Assembly (NCBI GenBank): GCA_949358305.1
Contig: OX442322.1
Coordinates: forward strand, 3,410,001-3,474,000
Origin: Strigamia acuminata
Lineage: Eukaryota; Arthropoda; Chilopoda; Geophilomorpha; Linotaeniidae
Reading direction: 5' to 3'
Length of the DNA: 64,000 nucleotides
The first letter of the stretch is position 1. Every line of letters begins with the position of its first letter. The notes beneath the pieces were generated by a model that had not been told where the DNA came from, searched no databases, and worked only from the letters and a program-made list of their open reading frames with translations. The translations under genes and the position numbers were made by a program. Shown here in pieces: positions 35,846-46,732 of this stretch.

Positions 35846-36947
35846 AGGCTGTCCAAATTTTAAATAAAATATTTGAAGTTTTGTGTGTCTATCGTGAATT
35901 CGAATAAGTGTAACTTTTACGGTGATTTTTGTGTGTAAAATAAGTTTCGAACGAAATTTATATTTGTGTCTAATTTATTTATTCCGTTTTAAAGTGCTTT
36001 GCAAGATAATAAATGTAATTCATTTGCATTTCCGATTTTCCGCCGAAGAAATTGTATGTTTTAAACAAACTAATAATTTCCCACCGCGTGGTCAGGCCTA
36101 ATGATCCGACCACGAGAATTGGAAAATCTTGCCCGAACTTGTCGTTGTTACGTCCGCCCGTGATACGTCGATTCACCGTCGTCGATTCGAGAAACCACGT
36201 GGTTGGGCCTAATGCGAAAAGTTCCACAAGTTTTATCGGGAATTCTAACTGAATTCCGACAAGTATTTGTAGTTTGTTTATTTTTATAACTGTATAAATA
36301 CTTGAGATTTCAAGTTAAACCTAACTTTATTCGCGTGAATAAAATACAAGGAAATTGACATTTTCGAAGGAATTAAAATGTATATTTTATTTCAAATAGC
36401 TATTTTATTTACATACTGGATTTTACATTAAAATGTTCGGTCAAAATTAGGATTTCAAAACTTTGAAATCAAATATCTACGAGTGAAAAATTCATTCCAA
36501 TGTTGGCGAAGAAATTCTCGTTTGTTGTGTTGCCTAGCAACCAATACTTTGCAGCAAAGCCGTAGTAGTCGATAGATTTCACGCGCTCTTGTTATACGAA
36601 ATTTCAGCGAAATTCAAATTGGTTATAAATAAGATTTTACTATGGAAATAAGTAATACTTTTTCGGTGAATTTGGATGATCGTCCATTTTTATTTTTGTG
36701 ACTACGTCATAATTCAGAAATCTGACTAGATCATGGGTCCGCGAAAAAGGTGAAATCCATCAATCACAGATAAGATTAAAATCTCGTGAGACTAACGTTT
36801 GAAGTTCGACCAATCAGAAAGGTTTACAGAGGTACTTGAAACCCAGAACGACCCAGTGAAACCATTGCTTCGTTTGCAACCTTCCAGATCGCTTGTAACT
36901 TCTTCGTTTATTTGTGAATTTTTTGGAATCTTGATTTCGATTAAAAG
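35846..36947 (+). other. Gypsy-C 5' leader (1.1 kb)
   Basis: AT-rich and noncoding. It contains two copies of a CACG-TGGT-type motif, CCGCGTGGTCAGGCCTAATG near 36083 and CCACGTGGTTGGGCCTAATG near 36193, suggesting an internal duplication. Nothing else recognised. Confidence 0.5.
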
Positions 36948-39260
36948 ATGACTAGTAAACAGCATTCGATGAATACCCGTGGTAAGGAGAGAACGTGTTT
37001 GACCGGTGGAATTAATTTAGCCGGATTTGTACCCGTTCCAGATGAAATGGAAACAGTGAATATCGTGGAAAACCACGTGGACGATAATAATGTTTCAATT
37101 GAACTGACTGACCCAGTCGCCATTATCGATCCAGTTGTGGAAGTAACTGATCCTACCCCCGTGGAAGAAATGAATCGTCCACAAAGTGGATCACATTTAG
37201 GTCCAGCTGGACTTTTTATTTGTCGGGATTATTGTTTGAATCCAATTCAATTTGGAACAATGGCCGAAGTTTTAGATTTTGTTAACACACATCGAGATCC
37301 GTCGGAGCATTCTAGTTCTAGATCACAGACTCCACGTAATCAAGGACCGACAGATCCTGGTTTGAATACGACAACACCGATCACTCGGTATCGTCAGAAG
37401 ACGACAGGACCTCCGACGACCAACCGGAAATCTCGTTGGGATCAACAGGATCCTACACCCGGCAGTTTTGAACAAGCGTTTTATCGGCGAATGAATAATC
37501 AATTTGTTGCTTCTCATAAAAGAAGATTTATGGGTCTTAATAATAATAGAAACCCGAATCCTGGTTTTCCGAATGGAGCCAACAGTTGTCCGAATCTTGC
37601 TGCTGAACCCACGCATGGATTAAATAATGATTTAAGCGCGCAGCTAAGAGGAATAATCGATCCAAACAATCGTTTGAATCCTTTTTCTGGAAATAATAAT
37701 ATTCCAAACCAATTGCCTGTATCGCAGGGAAGTTATCCAGTTCAGCCGAACTTAAATAATTTAAATAATCCGAATAACTGTTCAAGTTCCGGTAATCAAG
37801 GCCAGTGGAATAATTATTCACAACCTGGCAAGCAGAACCAGTCGAATAATTTTTCGAATCAAGGTTATCAGGGAAATTCGAATAATCATTCGAACTTTGG
37901 AAATCAAGGTGGAGCGAATAATCATTCCAACTTTGGTAACCAAAGAAGGCAAAATCCCAGTGGATCGAATAATCATTCGAATTTTGGCAACCAAGGTGGA
38001 CCGAATAATCATTCGAATTTTGGCCATCAAGGTAGACAAAATCAAGGAGGGTCAAATAATTTCAACCCCAATAATTTTAACGGCTCTAGTCAAAATAACT
38101 CGAGTCATTTTAATAATGGTTCGACGAATGATAATTCGCGACCAACAAGTAGTTTTGGGATGTCAGCAGACGACTTAGCTACTATTGCATTAAATATGCA
38201 TAAACTAGCCCAAGTAGGAAAGAATTCCACCCCTGCAACACCCCAAACTATAAGTTTGAAACCTCCCGATATACCTGTATTTTCGGGTAAAACTGAAGAA
38301 AGCGAGCGCTTCCTCAGTATAATTCGAAACGTTGCGTTTCTACGAAATATTTCACTCGATGAAATGTTAGTAAAAGGCGTGGCTGGTTACTTAACCGACC
38401 TCGCATATAGTTGGTTTCAAGAGAGACGAAACGACTTTCATAATTGGGACACGTTTGAAAAAGCGTTTAGAGGAAGGTTTGTTGCCACATGCTTGGAACG
38501 AACAACCCAATTAACAAAGTTGAGACAGCTCGAATCAGAAAACTTGTATGATTATACACATAAGTTTTACCAACTTTGGTTATTACAAGATAACCTTAAC
38601 TCTCAGGGAGCTGCGAGTATATTCTTGGGAAGCATTACTCCCGCCAACGATCTTCTCTTGCACACGCAAGGTTTAGATGAACTTCCCTTCATAGACATTT
38701 ATAATGCTATTACAAAGAAGAAAGGACTGTACAGCCGTACAGCCAATGGGGTGAGAGTAAACGATCCAGTCGTTTTCCCACCTAGGAAACCGGACACTCG
38801 TTCGCAACCTAAAAATAACGCCAAGTCCCTGACTTTGGAATCAGATGAACAGATTAATTTCTGTACAGATGAGTTACCCGAAGAATGTGAACTAATTTAC
38901 GCAGTAAATGGTGTAGTAGACCCCAACAGGAGGGGACAAATGGTTTGCTTTAATTGTAAGAAACCCGGACATTTCCGACGAGAGTGTCCAGATTTAAAAC
39001 CCCGTTCGAATTTTAAGTCTGAAGACATTCAGAAGCGAAATACCCCAGATAATCCAACTTTGGATCCCTCTGCTAAGCGTAAACCTAATTGGGTAACCCA
39101 AGAAGTGTTGGATGCGACACTAGATGTGAAACTTGATTCCAAATTTAATAATTTTGAGAATAAACTGCAGTCGACGCTCACTAATCAATTAGCTGAGATA
39201 GTCAAACAATTGGCTAAACCTGAATCTAACGATTCGACTGATTCTAGTGCAAAAAACTAG
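36948..39260 (+). CDS. gag: Gypsy-C Gag polyprotein with Asn-rich repeats
   Basis: 770 residues from ATG 36948. The N-terminal 110 residues are acidic. Residues 200-400 are Asn/Gln/Gly/Ser-rich and include at least four near-copies of NNHSNFGNQGG (about 37879-38030), a low-complexity, prion-like tract. The capsid-like domain (about 435-590) has the pattern LAYSWFQERRNDFHNWDTF with both Trp kept. A CCHC knuckle (CFNCKKPGHFRREC) sits near 667-680, followed by a C-terminal helix. The stop follows A AAA AAC directly. Confidence 0.93.
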   Translation: MTSKQHSMNTRGKERTCLTGGINLAGFVPVPDEMETVNIVENHVDDNNVSIELTDPVAIIDPVVEVTDPTPVEEMNRPQSGSHLGPAGLFICRDYCLNPIQFGTMAEVLDFVNTHRDPSEHSSSRSQTPRNQGPTDPGLNTTTPITRYRQKTTGPPTTNRKSRWDQQDPTPGSFEQAFYRRMNNQFVASHKRRFMGLNNNRNPNPGFPNGANSCPNLAAEPTHGLNNDLSAQLRGIIDPNNRLNPFSGNNNIPNQLPVSQGSYPVQPNLNNLNNPNNCSSSGNQGQWNNYSQPGKQNQSNNFSNQGYQGNSNNHSNFGNQGGANNHSNFGNQRRQNPSGSNNHSNFGNQGGPNNHSNFGHQGRQNQGGSNNFNPNNFNGSSQNNSSHFNNGSTNDNSRPTSSFGMSADDLATIALNMHKLAQVGKNSTPATPQTISLKPPDIPVFSGKTEESERFLSIIRNVAFLRNISLDEMLVKGVAGYLTDLAYSWFQERRNDFHNWDTFEKAFRGRFVATCLERTTQLTKLRQLESENLYDYTHKFYQLWLLQDNLNSQGAASIFLGSITPANDLLLHTQGLDELPFIDIYNAITKKKGLYSRTANGVRVNDPVVFPPRKPDTRSQPKNNAKSLTLESDEQINFCTDELPEECELIYAVNGVVDPNRRGQMVCFNCKKPGHFRRECPDLKPRSNFKSEDIQKRNTPDNPTLDPSAKRKPNWVTQEVLDATLDVKLDSKFNNFENKLQSTLTNQLAEIVKQLAKPESNDSTDSSAKN

Positions 39261-39291
39261 ATCCGGGGGATGAAGGATTCATTCAGCCCCC
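39251..39291 (+). promoter_or_regulatory. Gypsy-C -1 ribosomal frameshift signal
   Basis: A AAA AAC (39251-39257) in gag phase, then the TAG stop, then a stem 39265-39274 with 39282-39291 (GGGGG, one mismatch, TGAA). The -1 frame stays open through to the pol ATG at 39308. Confidence 0.88.
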
Positions 39292-39307
39292 AGAAATAGC
39301 TGATGCT

Positions 39308-42300
39308 ATGTCGGACTCGTTGTTCATGGACGTGGAAACTACGTTTCTAGAAGAAGCCACTAGTCATAGCGGTGGAGTAGATGAAAATCTACAAAAGATG
39401 ACGGAGCAATTCAAGAGCTTGACATTGTTTCCACATAAATGTTACACGAAGAAATTTTGTAGACCTAGACGACTCAACAGAGTCATCGGGAGCAATAATT
39501 TGCACAATATTACTTTGGGTAATAATAAAGACGATCCTCGAATGAAAGTCACAATTGGTGGGCTCACCTACAATGCGCTCATGGACACAGGAGCTTCTCA
39601 ATGTTATATTGGGGAACAGCTTTTGTCAGAAACTCAAGCTCTGCCTGATTTTTTACAAGAAGCACCCAGAAACATGTTGGTTAATGCTGTAGGTGTAGCG
39701 CACAAACCAGTCGGACAAATAACTTTGTGCGTACAGTGGGCTGATGAATGCACGCCGATGAATTTCATCGTTTTAGCCAAACGAGTCTGTGGATTAATAC
39801 TTGGACACAATTTCATGCGTCGACAAAAGATTAGTACACATCCACATCTCCAAGAGTTCTCTTGTGCTGATAAACCTACTTGGTCCGCCCCTTATGTGTC
39901 AGAAGAGGATAACTTTGCAATGGCACCGCTAAATCGAATTACTTTCGAATATTTAGAAGAACTTGCGTCAGTTGCTGATTCAACTGAATTATCTGATGCA
40001 CCCGTTTTAGAATGGGATGAGAAGTTAGTCGAAGGTAGTGATTGCACTCCTGAACAGCGCCTAGCGCTTCGAGAAGTGGTCAATGCAGTATCTAATGTAT
40101 TTCGTGACCAAGTTGGATGTACGAATGTTACTCAACATCGTATTAAATTCAAAGAAGGGCATTTATTGCCCAGAATGCAGTACCGCATGTACAATCCGGC
40201 CAAGAGAGCCATTATGTCCAAATTAGTTGCTGAACTAGAACAAGATGGACTAATTGAAAAGGCCACTGGGCCATTCATTAGCCATCCTGTAATTGTTGCG
40301 AAACCTGATGGTACGTACAGAATGTGTATCGACTATAGGTGGTTGAATGCAATCACCGAATTAGATGTGATTCAGATGCCTAGTATAGATCTGCTTTTGC
40401 ATAATACTGGACCAGGAAGGTATTTCACATCCATTGACCTGGTCAAAGGATATTACCAAGTCGAGATGTGTAAAGAAGATCGTCCAAAGACGGCCTTTTA
40501 CACACCGAATGGTCCTTACCAATTTGTGCGAATGCCATTTGGACTTTGTAATGCTCCTTGCACTTTCCAACGATTGATGGAAGGCGTTTTAGGCTCAGCA
40601 TTGCAAAACTACGCGTTAGTTTATTTAGACGACGTAATTGTCTATTCGAATACTTGGGATGAACATCTCATTCATGTCCGAGACGTGTTGGAAAAGCTTA
40701 ATAAAGCTAATATGACAATCAATAAAGCGAAGTCTCGTTTTGGAAGAACAGAACTTAAGTTCTTAGGACATTGGATTAAACCTGACGGTTTATATGGAGA
40801 TCCCGATAAAATTTCTGCAATTATGAAATTTCCGACTCCAACATGTGCTAAAGACATTCAACGGTTTCATGGAATGACAAACTTCTTCAGGAAGTTCGTT
40901 CCTAATCACGGAGCCATTGCTGCGCCATACACATGTATGATGAATGAGAAAACTCCATTTGAATGGGGAGATGCTCAAACTGAAGCTTTTAATAAAATTA
41001 AAGCGCTGCTTTGTAACGACAATTGTCTGCACAAACCAGACATGTCCAAACCTTTCGTAGTCATGACTGACGCATCCCACGAAGGCTTAGGAGCTGTCAT
41101 CTGCCAAGATGTTGATCTTTTAGATAAAGACAAAAAGAAAACGGGCACGGCACCCAGACCTGTAGCTTACGCAAGCAGAGTACTGAGAGGAGCGGAGAAG
41201 CGTTACACAACGCCAGAACTCGAATGCCTCGCAGTCGTGTGGGCTATTGATCGTTTTAAACCATATTTAGAATATGGTACTTTTACACTCGAGTCAGATG
41301 CTGAAGCATTAAAATGGCTTATGCGAACGCCTGAGCCATCTGGAAAATTTGGTCGATGGGCCTTAAGAATCCAATGTGGTGCTTTCAAGATTGTATTTCG
41401 AAGGGGTGCTTATAACCAAGTTGCAGACGCACTTTCAAGAGCTCCATTAGGAGAGGAAGACATTCCTCTTCGTGATCATGTGGAACCCATCGAAATAAAT
41501 CAGTATTGGCCAGAATGGGACGGCAATCCTTCGATTTCTTTGAATCGTGCTCCAGGAAGGTCAGAATATTTAGCAAATGTTCGTGTCCATTTTTCAGAAA
41601 ATTCTAAAGAATATTCTGAAGAAAGGGAGGGGGAGGAGATACAAGAAACTTTGTATAGTGCTCTCACTGATGTGATAAAAGAAGTCCCACCTACAAGAAG
41701 GGAAATAATTGATGCGCAGTTAGTCGACACTGAATGTAAACGCATTCGAGAGTATCTTTTATTCGACAGAATTGTCGGAATTCCGAAATCGGAAATAAAA
41801 GAATGGAAAAACAAAGTTAGAAACTATTGTTTGGACAAAAAGGAAGATGATGGCGATCAAATGATCATTTTCTTTAATCCTTCATTTGAAGAAGAGCTCA
41901 ACGACTCTGGTAATGGCTTCAAAGCGGTTGTTCCCAGTTCACTCATAAAGCGAGTGCTTTTCGCCTGTCATGGCCACCCCTTGAGCGGCCACGCAGGCAT
42001 GAGTAAAACTCTCGAGAAAACTCGATTGATTTACTACTGGCCAGGAATGAGCCGAAGCGTAAGAAATTACGTTAAAAGCTGCCCCCATTGTAGTCAATAC
42101 AAACCGGATCAGCAGAAAAAGCGTGCAGGTCCTTACGTACCTCATAACATGACCAACCCTTGGGAACATATTAATATGGACTTAATGGGGCCAAAACCAG
42201 CTGGGAGATCCCAAAACCAGTACGTCTTCGTCATAATTGACAACTGTACTAAATTTGTAGAGATTAAAGCTTTAACCAAAGCCACGAGCGCTAATTGCGT

Positions 42301-43432
42301 TCAAGAATTAAGATCTGTTGCAAATCGTTGGGGTCACCCAAAAAAGATTGTTAGTGATAATGGGAAACAATTCGTTTCAGATATTTATAATGAATATTGC
42401 GAAACTTATCATATCCGACCGGCTCATACGAGCACTTATCATGCTCAGGCTAACCCGACAGAGAGAGCCAACAGGGACATTAAGATTTTATTGGCAATTT
42501 ACACGGATGTGCACACCCAATGGCCGCGATATTTAGACGAATTTGCGTTTGTAATTCGTAATAATAAATCGGATGCAACAAATTCGACACCGATGTTGCT
42601 TAATACGGGGAGAATTGTTACCTTACCTTTCGATCCGAGAATTCTCAGGCATGCCAACCCATTTGACAAGCATAACCCTGAGAAGTATGTTCAAGAATTA
42701 CTTGACATATTACGTAGAGCGCATCAAGAGATGCACAGAAGAATTCAATTGAATTACGAAAGACATCGTAAGATTCACGAACAAAAGTTCACAATTATTG
42801 AATTCGAAGTTGGAGATTTAGTTTGGAAACAAACTCACATTCTCTCGTGCGCAGACAAAAAGATCTCCGCAGGTCTTGCTGAGAAGCGGGACGGTCCTTG
42901 GGAGATTGTCGAAATCCTTCCAGGTAGCGCGTATAAATTACGCAAACTTGCTGATGGTTCAATAGAAAAATCAGTGAACATTAAGGCTTTATATCCTTAT
43001 ACGCCGTTATATCCAATTGAAACTTGGAAAATAGGGCAGAAAACTGCTTCAAATACAGATCAGGAAAATCCTAAATGGATGGACGAAAGTAATGAACTTC
43101 CGTCACCACCTGTTCAAAAGGAAATAATTCCTGAAACTCCTACGGAAGTTCCGATGGAATTATCCGAATCGCCCCAAATACAGACTAAAAAATCTGTACA
43201 AGAAAAGTCTAAACATAGACATCGACAGCGATTAATTGCTGTGGATAAGAAAGCAGCAGTGGAACGAGGAGAACCTCTAAAGAAACCTCCTCGCAAACCA
43301 CGTAAACCCCAGAAACTAGTTGAACGAACTAGCACGCGTCCTCGAAGAGAACGAGTTCCAAATCCGAAATATTCAGATGAAAATTTCGTGCGAAATATTA
43401 CGGCAGTATTTAAGAAGCCTTACCAACAATGA
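39308..43432 (+). CDS. pol: Gypsy-C Pol polyprotein (protease, RT, RNase H, integrase)
   Basis: 1374 residues from the first ATG in frame; the frameshift product is slightly longer. Protease DTGAS near residue 94; reverse transcriptase YLDD near 438; RNase H (MTDASHEGLG, TPELECLAVVWA) from about 580; integrase zinc finger (HGHPLSGHAG with CPHC) about 886-931; integrase core with Asp (MDLMGPKP, 957), Asp (DNGKQF, 1017) and Glu (PTERANRD, 1051); GPW variant of the GPY module (KRDGPWEIV). The basic tail ends in RPRRERVPNPKY. It is similar to the Gypsy-D pol throughout, so C and D are sister families. Confidence 0.96.
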   Translation: MSDSLFMDVETTFLEEATSHSGGVDENLQKMTEQFKSLTLFPHKCYTKKFCRPRRLNRVIGSNNLHNITLGNNKDDPRMKVTIGGLTYNALMDTGASQCYIGEQLLSETQALPDFLQEAPRNMLVNAVGVAHKPVGQITLCVQWADECTPMNFIVLAKRVCGLILGHNFMRRQKISTHPHLQEFSCADKPTWSAPYVSEEDNFAMAPLNRITFEYLEELASVADSTELSDAPVLEWDEKLVEGSDCTPEQRLALREVVNAVSNVFRDQVGCTNVTQHRIKFKEGHLLPRMQYRMYNPAKRAIMSKLVAELEQDGLIEKATGPFISHPVIVAKPDGTYRMCIDYRWLNAITELDVIQMPSIDLLLHNTGPGRYFTSIDLVKGYYQVEMCKEDRPKTAFYTPNGPYQFVRMPFGLCNAPCTFQRLMEGVLGSALQNYALVYLDDVIVYSNTWDEHLIHVRDVLEKLNKANMTINKAKSRFGRTELKFLGHWIKPDGLYGDPDKISAIMKFPTPTCAKDIQRFHGMTNFFRKFVPNHGAIAAPYTCMMNEKTPFEWGDAQTEAFNKIKALLCNDNCLHKPDMSKPFVVMTDASHEGLGAVICQDVDLLDKDKKKTGTAPRPVAYASRVLRGAEKRYTTPELECLAVVWAIDRFKPYLEYGTFTLESDAEALKWLMRTPEPSGKFGRWALRIQCGAFKIVFRRGAYNQVADALSRAPLGEEDIPLRDHVEPIEINQYWPEWDGNPSISLNRAPGRSEYLANVRVHFSENSKEYSEEREGEEIQETLYSALTDVIKEVPPTRREIIDAQLVDTECKRIREYLLFDRIVGIPKSEIKEWKNKVRNYCLDKKEDDGDQMIIFFNPSFEEELNDSGNGFKAVVPSSLIKRVLFACHGHPLSGHAGMSKTLEKTRLIYYWPGMSRSVRNYVKSCPHCSQYKPDQQKKRAGPYVPHNMTNPWEHINMDLMGPKPAGRSQNQYVFVIIDNCTKFVEIKALTKATSANCVQELRSVANRWGHPKKIVSDNGKQFVSDIYNEYCETYHIRPAHTSTYHAQANPTERANRDIKILLAIYTDVHTQWPRYLDEFAFVIRNNKSDATNSTPMLLNTGRIVTLPFDPRILRHANPFDKHNPEKYVQELLDILRRAHQEMHRRIQLNYERHRKIHEQKFTIIEFEVGDLVWKQTHILSCADKKISAGLAEKRDGPWEIVEILPGSAYKLRKLADGSIEKSVNIKALYPYTPLYPIETWKIGQKTASNTDQENPKWMDESNELPSPPVQKEIIPETPTEVPMELSESPQIQTKKSVQEKSKHRHRQRLIAVDKKAAVERGEPLKKPPRKPRKPQKLVERTSTRPRRERVPNPKYSDENFVRNITAVFKKPYQQ

Positions 43433-44530
43433 GATAAAAATCTCAAAGTTTACCTAGGATTTAATAAAGTTTTATTTAAAACTTGATGTGTGCTTATTTA
43501 CATGTCTAAATTCGTGTAGAGATTTATAATCTCAACACCGGGGGACATAATAAATACACATTTTCGTCAGATTTATATTAAAATATAAATTTGTATCGGA
43601 ATTGATTAGTTTCGATAGATTATCTCTTTGATTGACTTTATTTGAGATATGCAGGTATTTTTTATTATTAAAAAATACGAAGATTTACTTGAAACAAGTG
43701 ATCTCGTCTTCTCACGAAGACACGTGATTATCGAAGTGCGATTAAACCTCGAACCCGATTAAAAGGGGATAAAAATCCCAGGGTTCATTGCACACACACA
43801 CTTCAACACGTGGACACCGGTCTACTCGTCTCTACCTTTTCTTCGCACGTCGAGAAAGATTTAAACGAACGGACTTATCCATTAAGTGAGAGTTACAGAA
43901 ATTTAGGAGTTCCTAAAGCGATAGTTACGTAAGTAAATTTTGAATTCTTTGTCAAAAGTTGTGAAAATATTCGTAACACTTGTATACGGCGTCCCGATAA
44001 AGTTTGATTAAAACTTGGAAAGATTCACGTGTAGTTATAAACGTGACTTAGCTAATTTAGCGGGGAAATTAATTATTCTATCGAATGAATTAGATGGCTT
44101 GAATTTAAACAAGTATTTGTTAACTTAAGCGTAGTAGCACTAATTAAATTAAGTCGCGGTCGAGGCTTGGGTAATTTTTATTCGTAATAAATTCTCAACC
44201 GAAGTTTATTCGGTATTTTATTTTTTTTTCACTCACACGTGGAATGGAATAATTAATTATTCAGAACTAGAATTTCTATTGAAAAGATAGCTAAAAAGAA
44301 TTTTCGAGAGAAAACTCAACAAGTTGCGATTTTGAAAAAATCCTTCGGGCGAGTCTATTCTCTTGTCGGAAACACAAGGGGACATGAGTCATTAAGTGCC
44401 ATGTGATACAAGTTATAAATAACTCGGTTTACACGAAGTTGTTACGAACGTAGTTTACAATTTTTTTGAATACAAAGAATTTTGGGAGTTTGAAGTGAAA
44501 ATTATTTTAATAAATGATTTATTTGTTTAG
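43433..44530 (+). other. Gypsy-C pol-ORF3 spacer with leader and intron
   Basis: Noncoding. A strong donor TTAC/GTAAGT (GT 43929-43930) and the acceptor ATTTGTTTAG (AG 44529-44530, two bases before the ORF3 ATG) predict an intron of about 600 bases. CCGGGGGA at 43538-43545 copies the core of the element's own polypurine tract. ACACACAC occurs near 43793. Confidence 0.55.
43538..43545 (+). other. Internal polypurine-tract copy in Gypsy-C (possible central PPT)
   Basis: CCGGGGGA, in the context CACCGGGGGAC, matches the tract just before the 3' LTR (CACCGGGGGATG, 46721-46732). It might prime plus-strand DNA internally; there is no direct evidence. Confidence 0.35.
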
Positions 44531-44531
44531 A

Positions 44532-46013
44532 ATGGGTTCGAATAAACATCATTCTAAACGCAGTCATCGTCGGCATCGACGAAGTTCCAGCTCCAGCTCG
44601 TCCACCTCAACGGAGGGAGAACAGCGTCGTTCCGCCGAACGGAATTTGATGAGGTTGCAACAAATTGCACCTGTGCCGACGTTCAACCTGACGCCGCTTC
44701 AATTGGCCGCGCTGAATTGGATTGGCTCGCACCCGGAATGTCTTCCGCCCGACATGCAAGCAAATGCTCCATTGCCAACGGAAGTCTTTCCTGGAATAGG
44801 TGCGCAGCTGACAGTTCCAGTGGCCCAGTTGGCCCCGCTCGCGCAAGTGGTACACCCACCGACTAACGTCATCAGTGTCCCGTTGGCTCCACACACGCCA
44901 GTGTTCCAGCCACCCGTAGCAAGTGTTCCGCCAATCGTCGCGAATACTTCCGTTGTTAGTGCCCCAGTTACCACTGTAGCTGCGAATCCAGGATGGATTC
45001 CCGCCGGAGCAGAGTCGTCTGCCTCTTCGTCTGGATGGACGGAACCTCCGCCAGGAGCTTTTCGGCTACCCGCGTCGACGACCCGTCCCAACGCGCAGCG
45101 CATGGCTTATAAAGCCAAGAAGAAGGACGAGGCGGCCCAAAAGCGCCGTGAGCAGTGTGCGCGGGATATTGCGCAGGGAATTCCCCACGACAATATTGTC
45201 ACCGACCAAGCGACGGAGACCATCTGTCCATTTTGTGTTGGTTGTGGTTGGTGTTGCGGTGCTTCCGCCGGCTCTTCTCTTATGAGATGCCCCAACTGCC
45301 GAGGCACGAAGGTGCGACCGCGCTCAGAGCCCTGGCGCAAGGAGGTGGAACCCCATGTCGTGAAGGGGATGAAGCCCAACGAGAAGAGATGTTGGGCTCA
45401 CTGCCCAATTTGTCGCGTGTTTCTCAACGCTCGAGGAGAAGCCGTTTACATCGACCCCAGGTTCCTCACGAAGGAAAGAGCCGCTGCCAATGCAGGACTG
45501 ACGGTCGAAGCCTTTCGACACCCACCTTCGTCGAATGTATCCGAAGTTTCGGACGAAACGGTGCAAGAGGTTGAGAGCGTCGAGGAAGAAGTGGTAACTC
45601 GTCCGAGAACCATGTCTCGTGGGCGAGGATGCCTTACACTGGACAGAGCTAAAGCAATTGCCCAGGAGCAGCGACAAAACATCGTCGCTCGAGGACGAGC
45701 CCGTCGGCTCCAGAAGATTGTGTCGGAGCAAGGTAAAAAACCGGAGGTTCCTCCAGTGGCCAAGTCGGATGTTTCCGACGAGTCGAAGTACGAGGATGCC
45801 GAGGAGAATCCGATTTCTATCGTCGACTTCGTGGCTGATCTTTTTGAAGATTTGCCGTTCCCTCCGCCGAGTCCGGCGGAAGTGGAAAAACCCGAGGAAG
45901 CAGTATTTTCCGCCGCCTCCACTGAGGCAACTGAAGAATCTTCAGATTTCCTAACCTCGACTGAAGTCGAGAAACCTGTTGAGAAGTCGACCAACGTCGA
46001 GAAGAAAGAATAG
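44532..46013 (+). CDS. Gypsy-C ORF3: unrecognised protein with DnaJ-like zinc motifs
   Basis: 493 residues from ATG 44532; an upstream ATG at 44514 would lie in the predicted intron. The N-terminus is basic and Ser-rich (histidine/arginine then a Ser run), followed by a Pro/Val/Ala-rich spacer. Near residues 232-260 are CPFCVGCG and CPNCRGTK, CxxCxGxG-type pairs as in the DnaJ central zinc domain, with a further CPIC near 290. The tail is acidic. Gypsy-D ORF3 has the same order and spacing, so the two are homologous. There is no signal peptide or membrane segment, and thus no envelope. An RNA- or protein-binding role is a guess. Confidence 0.8.
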   Translation: MGSNKHHSKRSHRRHRRSSSSSSSTSTEGEQRRSAERNLMRLQQIAPVPTFNLTPLQLAALNWIGSHPECLPPDMQANAPLPTEVFPGIGAQLTVPVAQLAPLAQVVHPPTNVISVPLAPHTPVFQPPVASVPPIVANTSVVSAPVTTVAANPGWIPAGAESSASSSGWTEPPPGAFRLPASTTRPNAQRMAYKAKKKDEAAQKRREQCARDIAQGIPHDNIVTDQATETICPFCVGCGWCCGASAGSSLMRCPNCRGTKVRPRSEPWRKEVEPHVVKGMKPNEKRCWAHCPICRVFLNARGEAVYIDPRFLTKERAAANAGLTVEAFRHPPSSNVSEVSDETVQEVESVEEEVVTRPRTMSRGRGCLTLDRAKAIAQEQRQNIVARGRARRLQKIVSEQGKKPEVPPVAKSDVSDESKYEDAEENPISIVDFVADLFEDLPFPPPSPAEVEKPEEAVFSAASTEATEESSDFLTSTEVEKPVEKSTNVEKKE

Positions 46014-46722
46014 AAGTAAAACATTTTTTTTTCCGAGTGGATATTTTAAATTTAAAATATGCCAAGTGTTGTTTGTTGTGTTTTCAAGTGTGATTTCGTT
46101 TATTTCCGAATTAAGAATAATTTGTTTAAATGTTTGAAGATTTTTGAGCTAATTATTGATATTCCTAAGAATAAGTTAATTTTGAAAATTGGATTCAAGT
46201 TTGAATTCAATTTATGTTGTTGATCTTGATTATTTTCATAATTAGATGTGGTTGAATTACATAAAGATTTGTGTGTTTTGTTTTCACTTTGATCAAAGTT
46301 TTAAAAGACTTCGAGTTGAAGTCAGTTTTCATTTTTATAACAACCGTAATAAAGAATGATTCGTAGTTTAGATTTGATAAATAAAATTTGCATAAATTTA
46401 TTTAATGTCTCATCTGAATTATATAAACTACGGAGAAATTTATTTTGATCAGAGAAGTTAAGATTTCCTTTGAAATCCGCGCTGTCGAACATGAGAACGA
46501 GTTCGGACGAGTTCATTTCGTTGCTTGGCAACCGGGAGATGTGCTGTGCGGGAAAGCCGATTAGTCTAATCGTCTACGCTGTTCCTGAAAGAAAGTAGTT
46601 GATTAATTTTAAATAAATTAAAAAAGAGTACGAGTTGAGTCTAACAATTCAATAGAATTTGGTGAACATTTCTTAAGATATTAAGAATGACAATTAAAGA
46701 GTTGGAAACTCTATGCTTGTCA
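46014..46722 (+). other. Gypsy-C 3' untranslated region
   Basis: AT-rich, no reading frame or repeat recognised. It ends at the polypurine tract. Confidence 0.6.
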
Positions 46723-46732
46723 CCGGGGGATG
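46723..46732 (+). other. Gypsy-C polypurine tract
   Basis: CCGGGGGATG immediately before the 3' LTR. The same ten bases occur at 39263-39272 inside the frameshift stem-loop. Confidence 0.75.
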
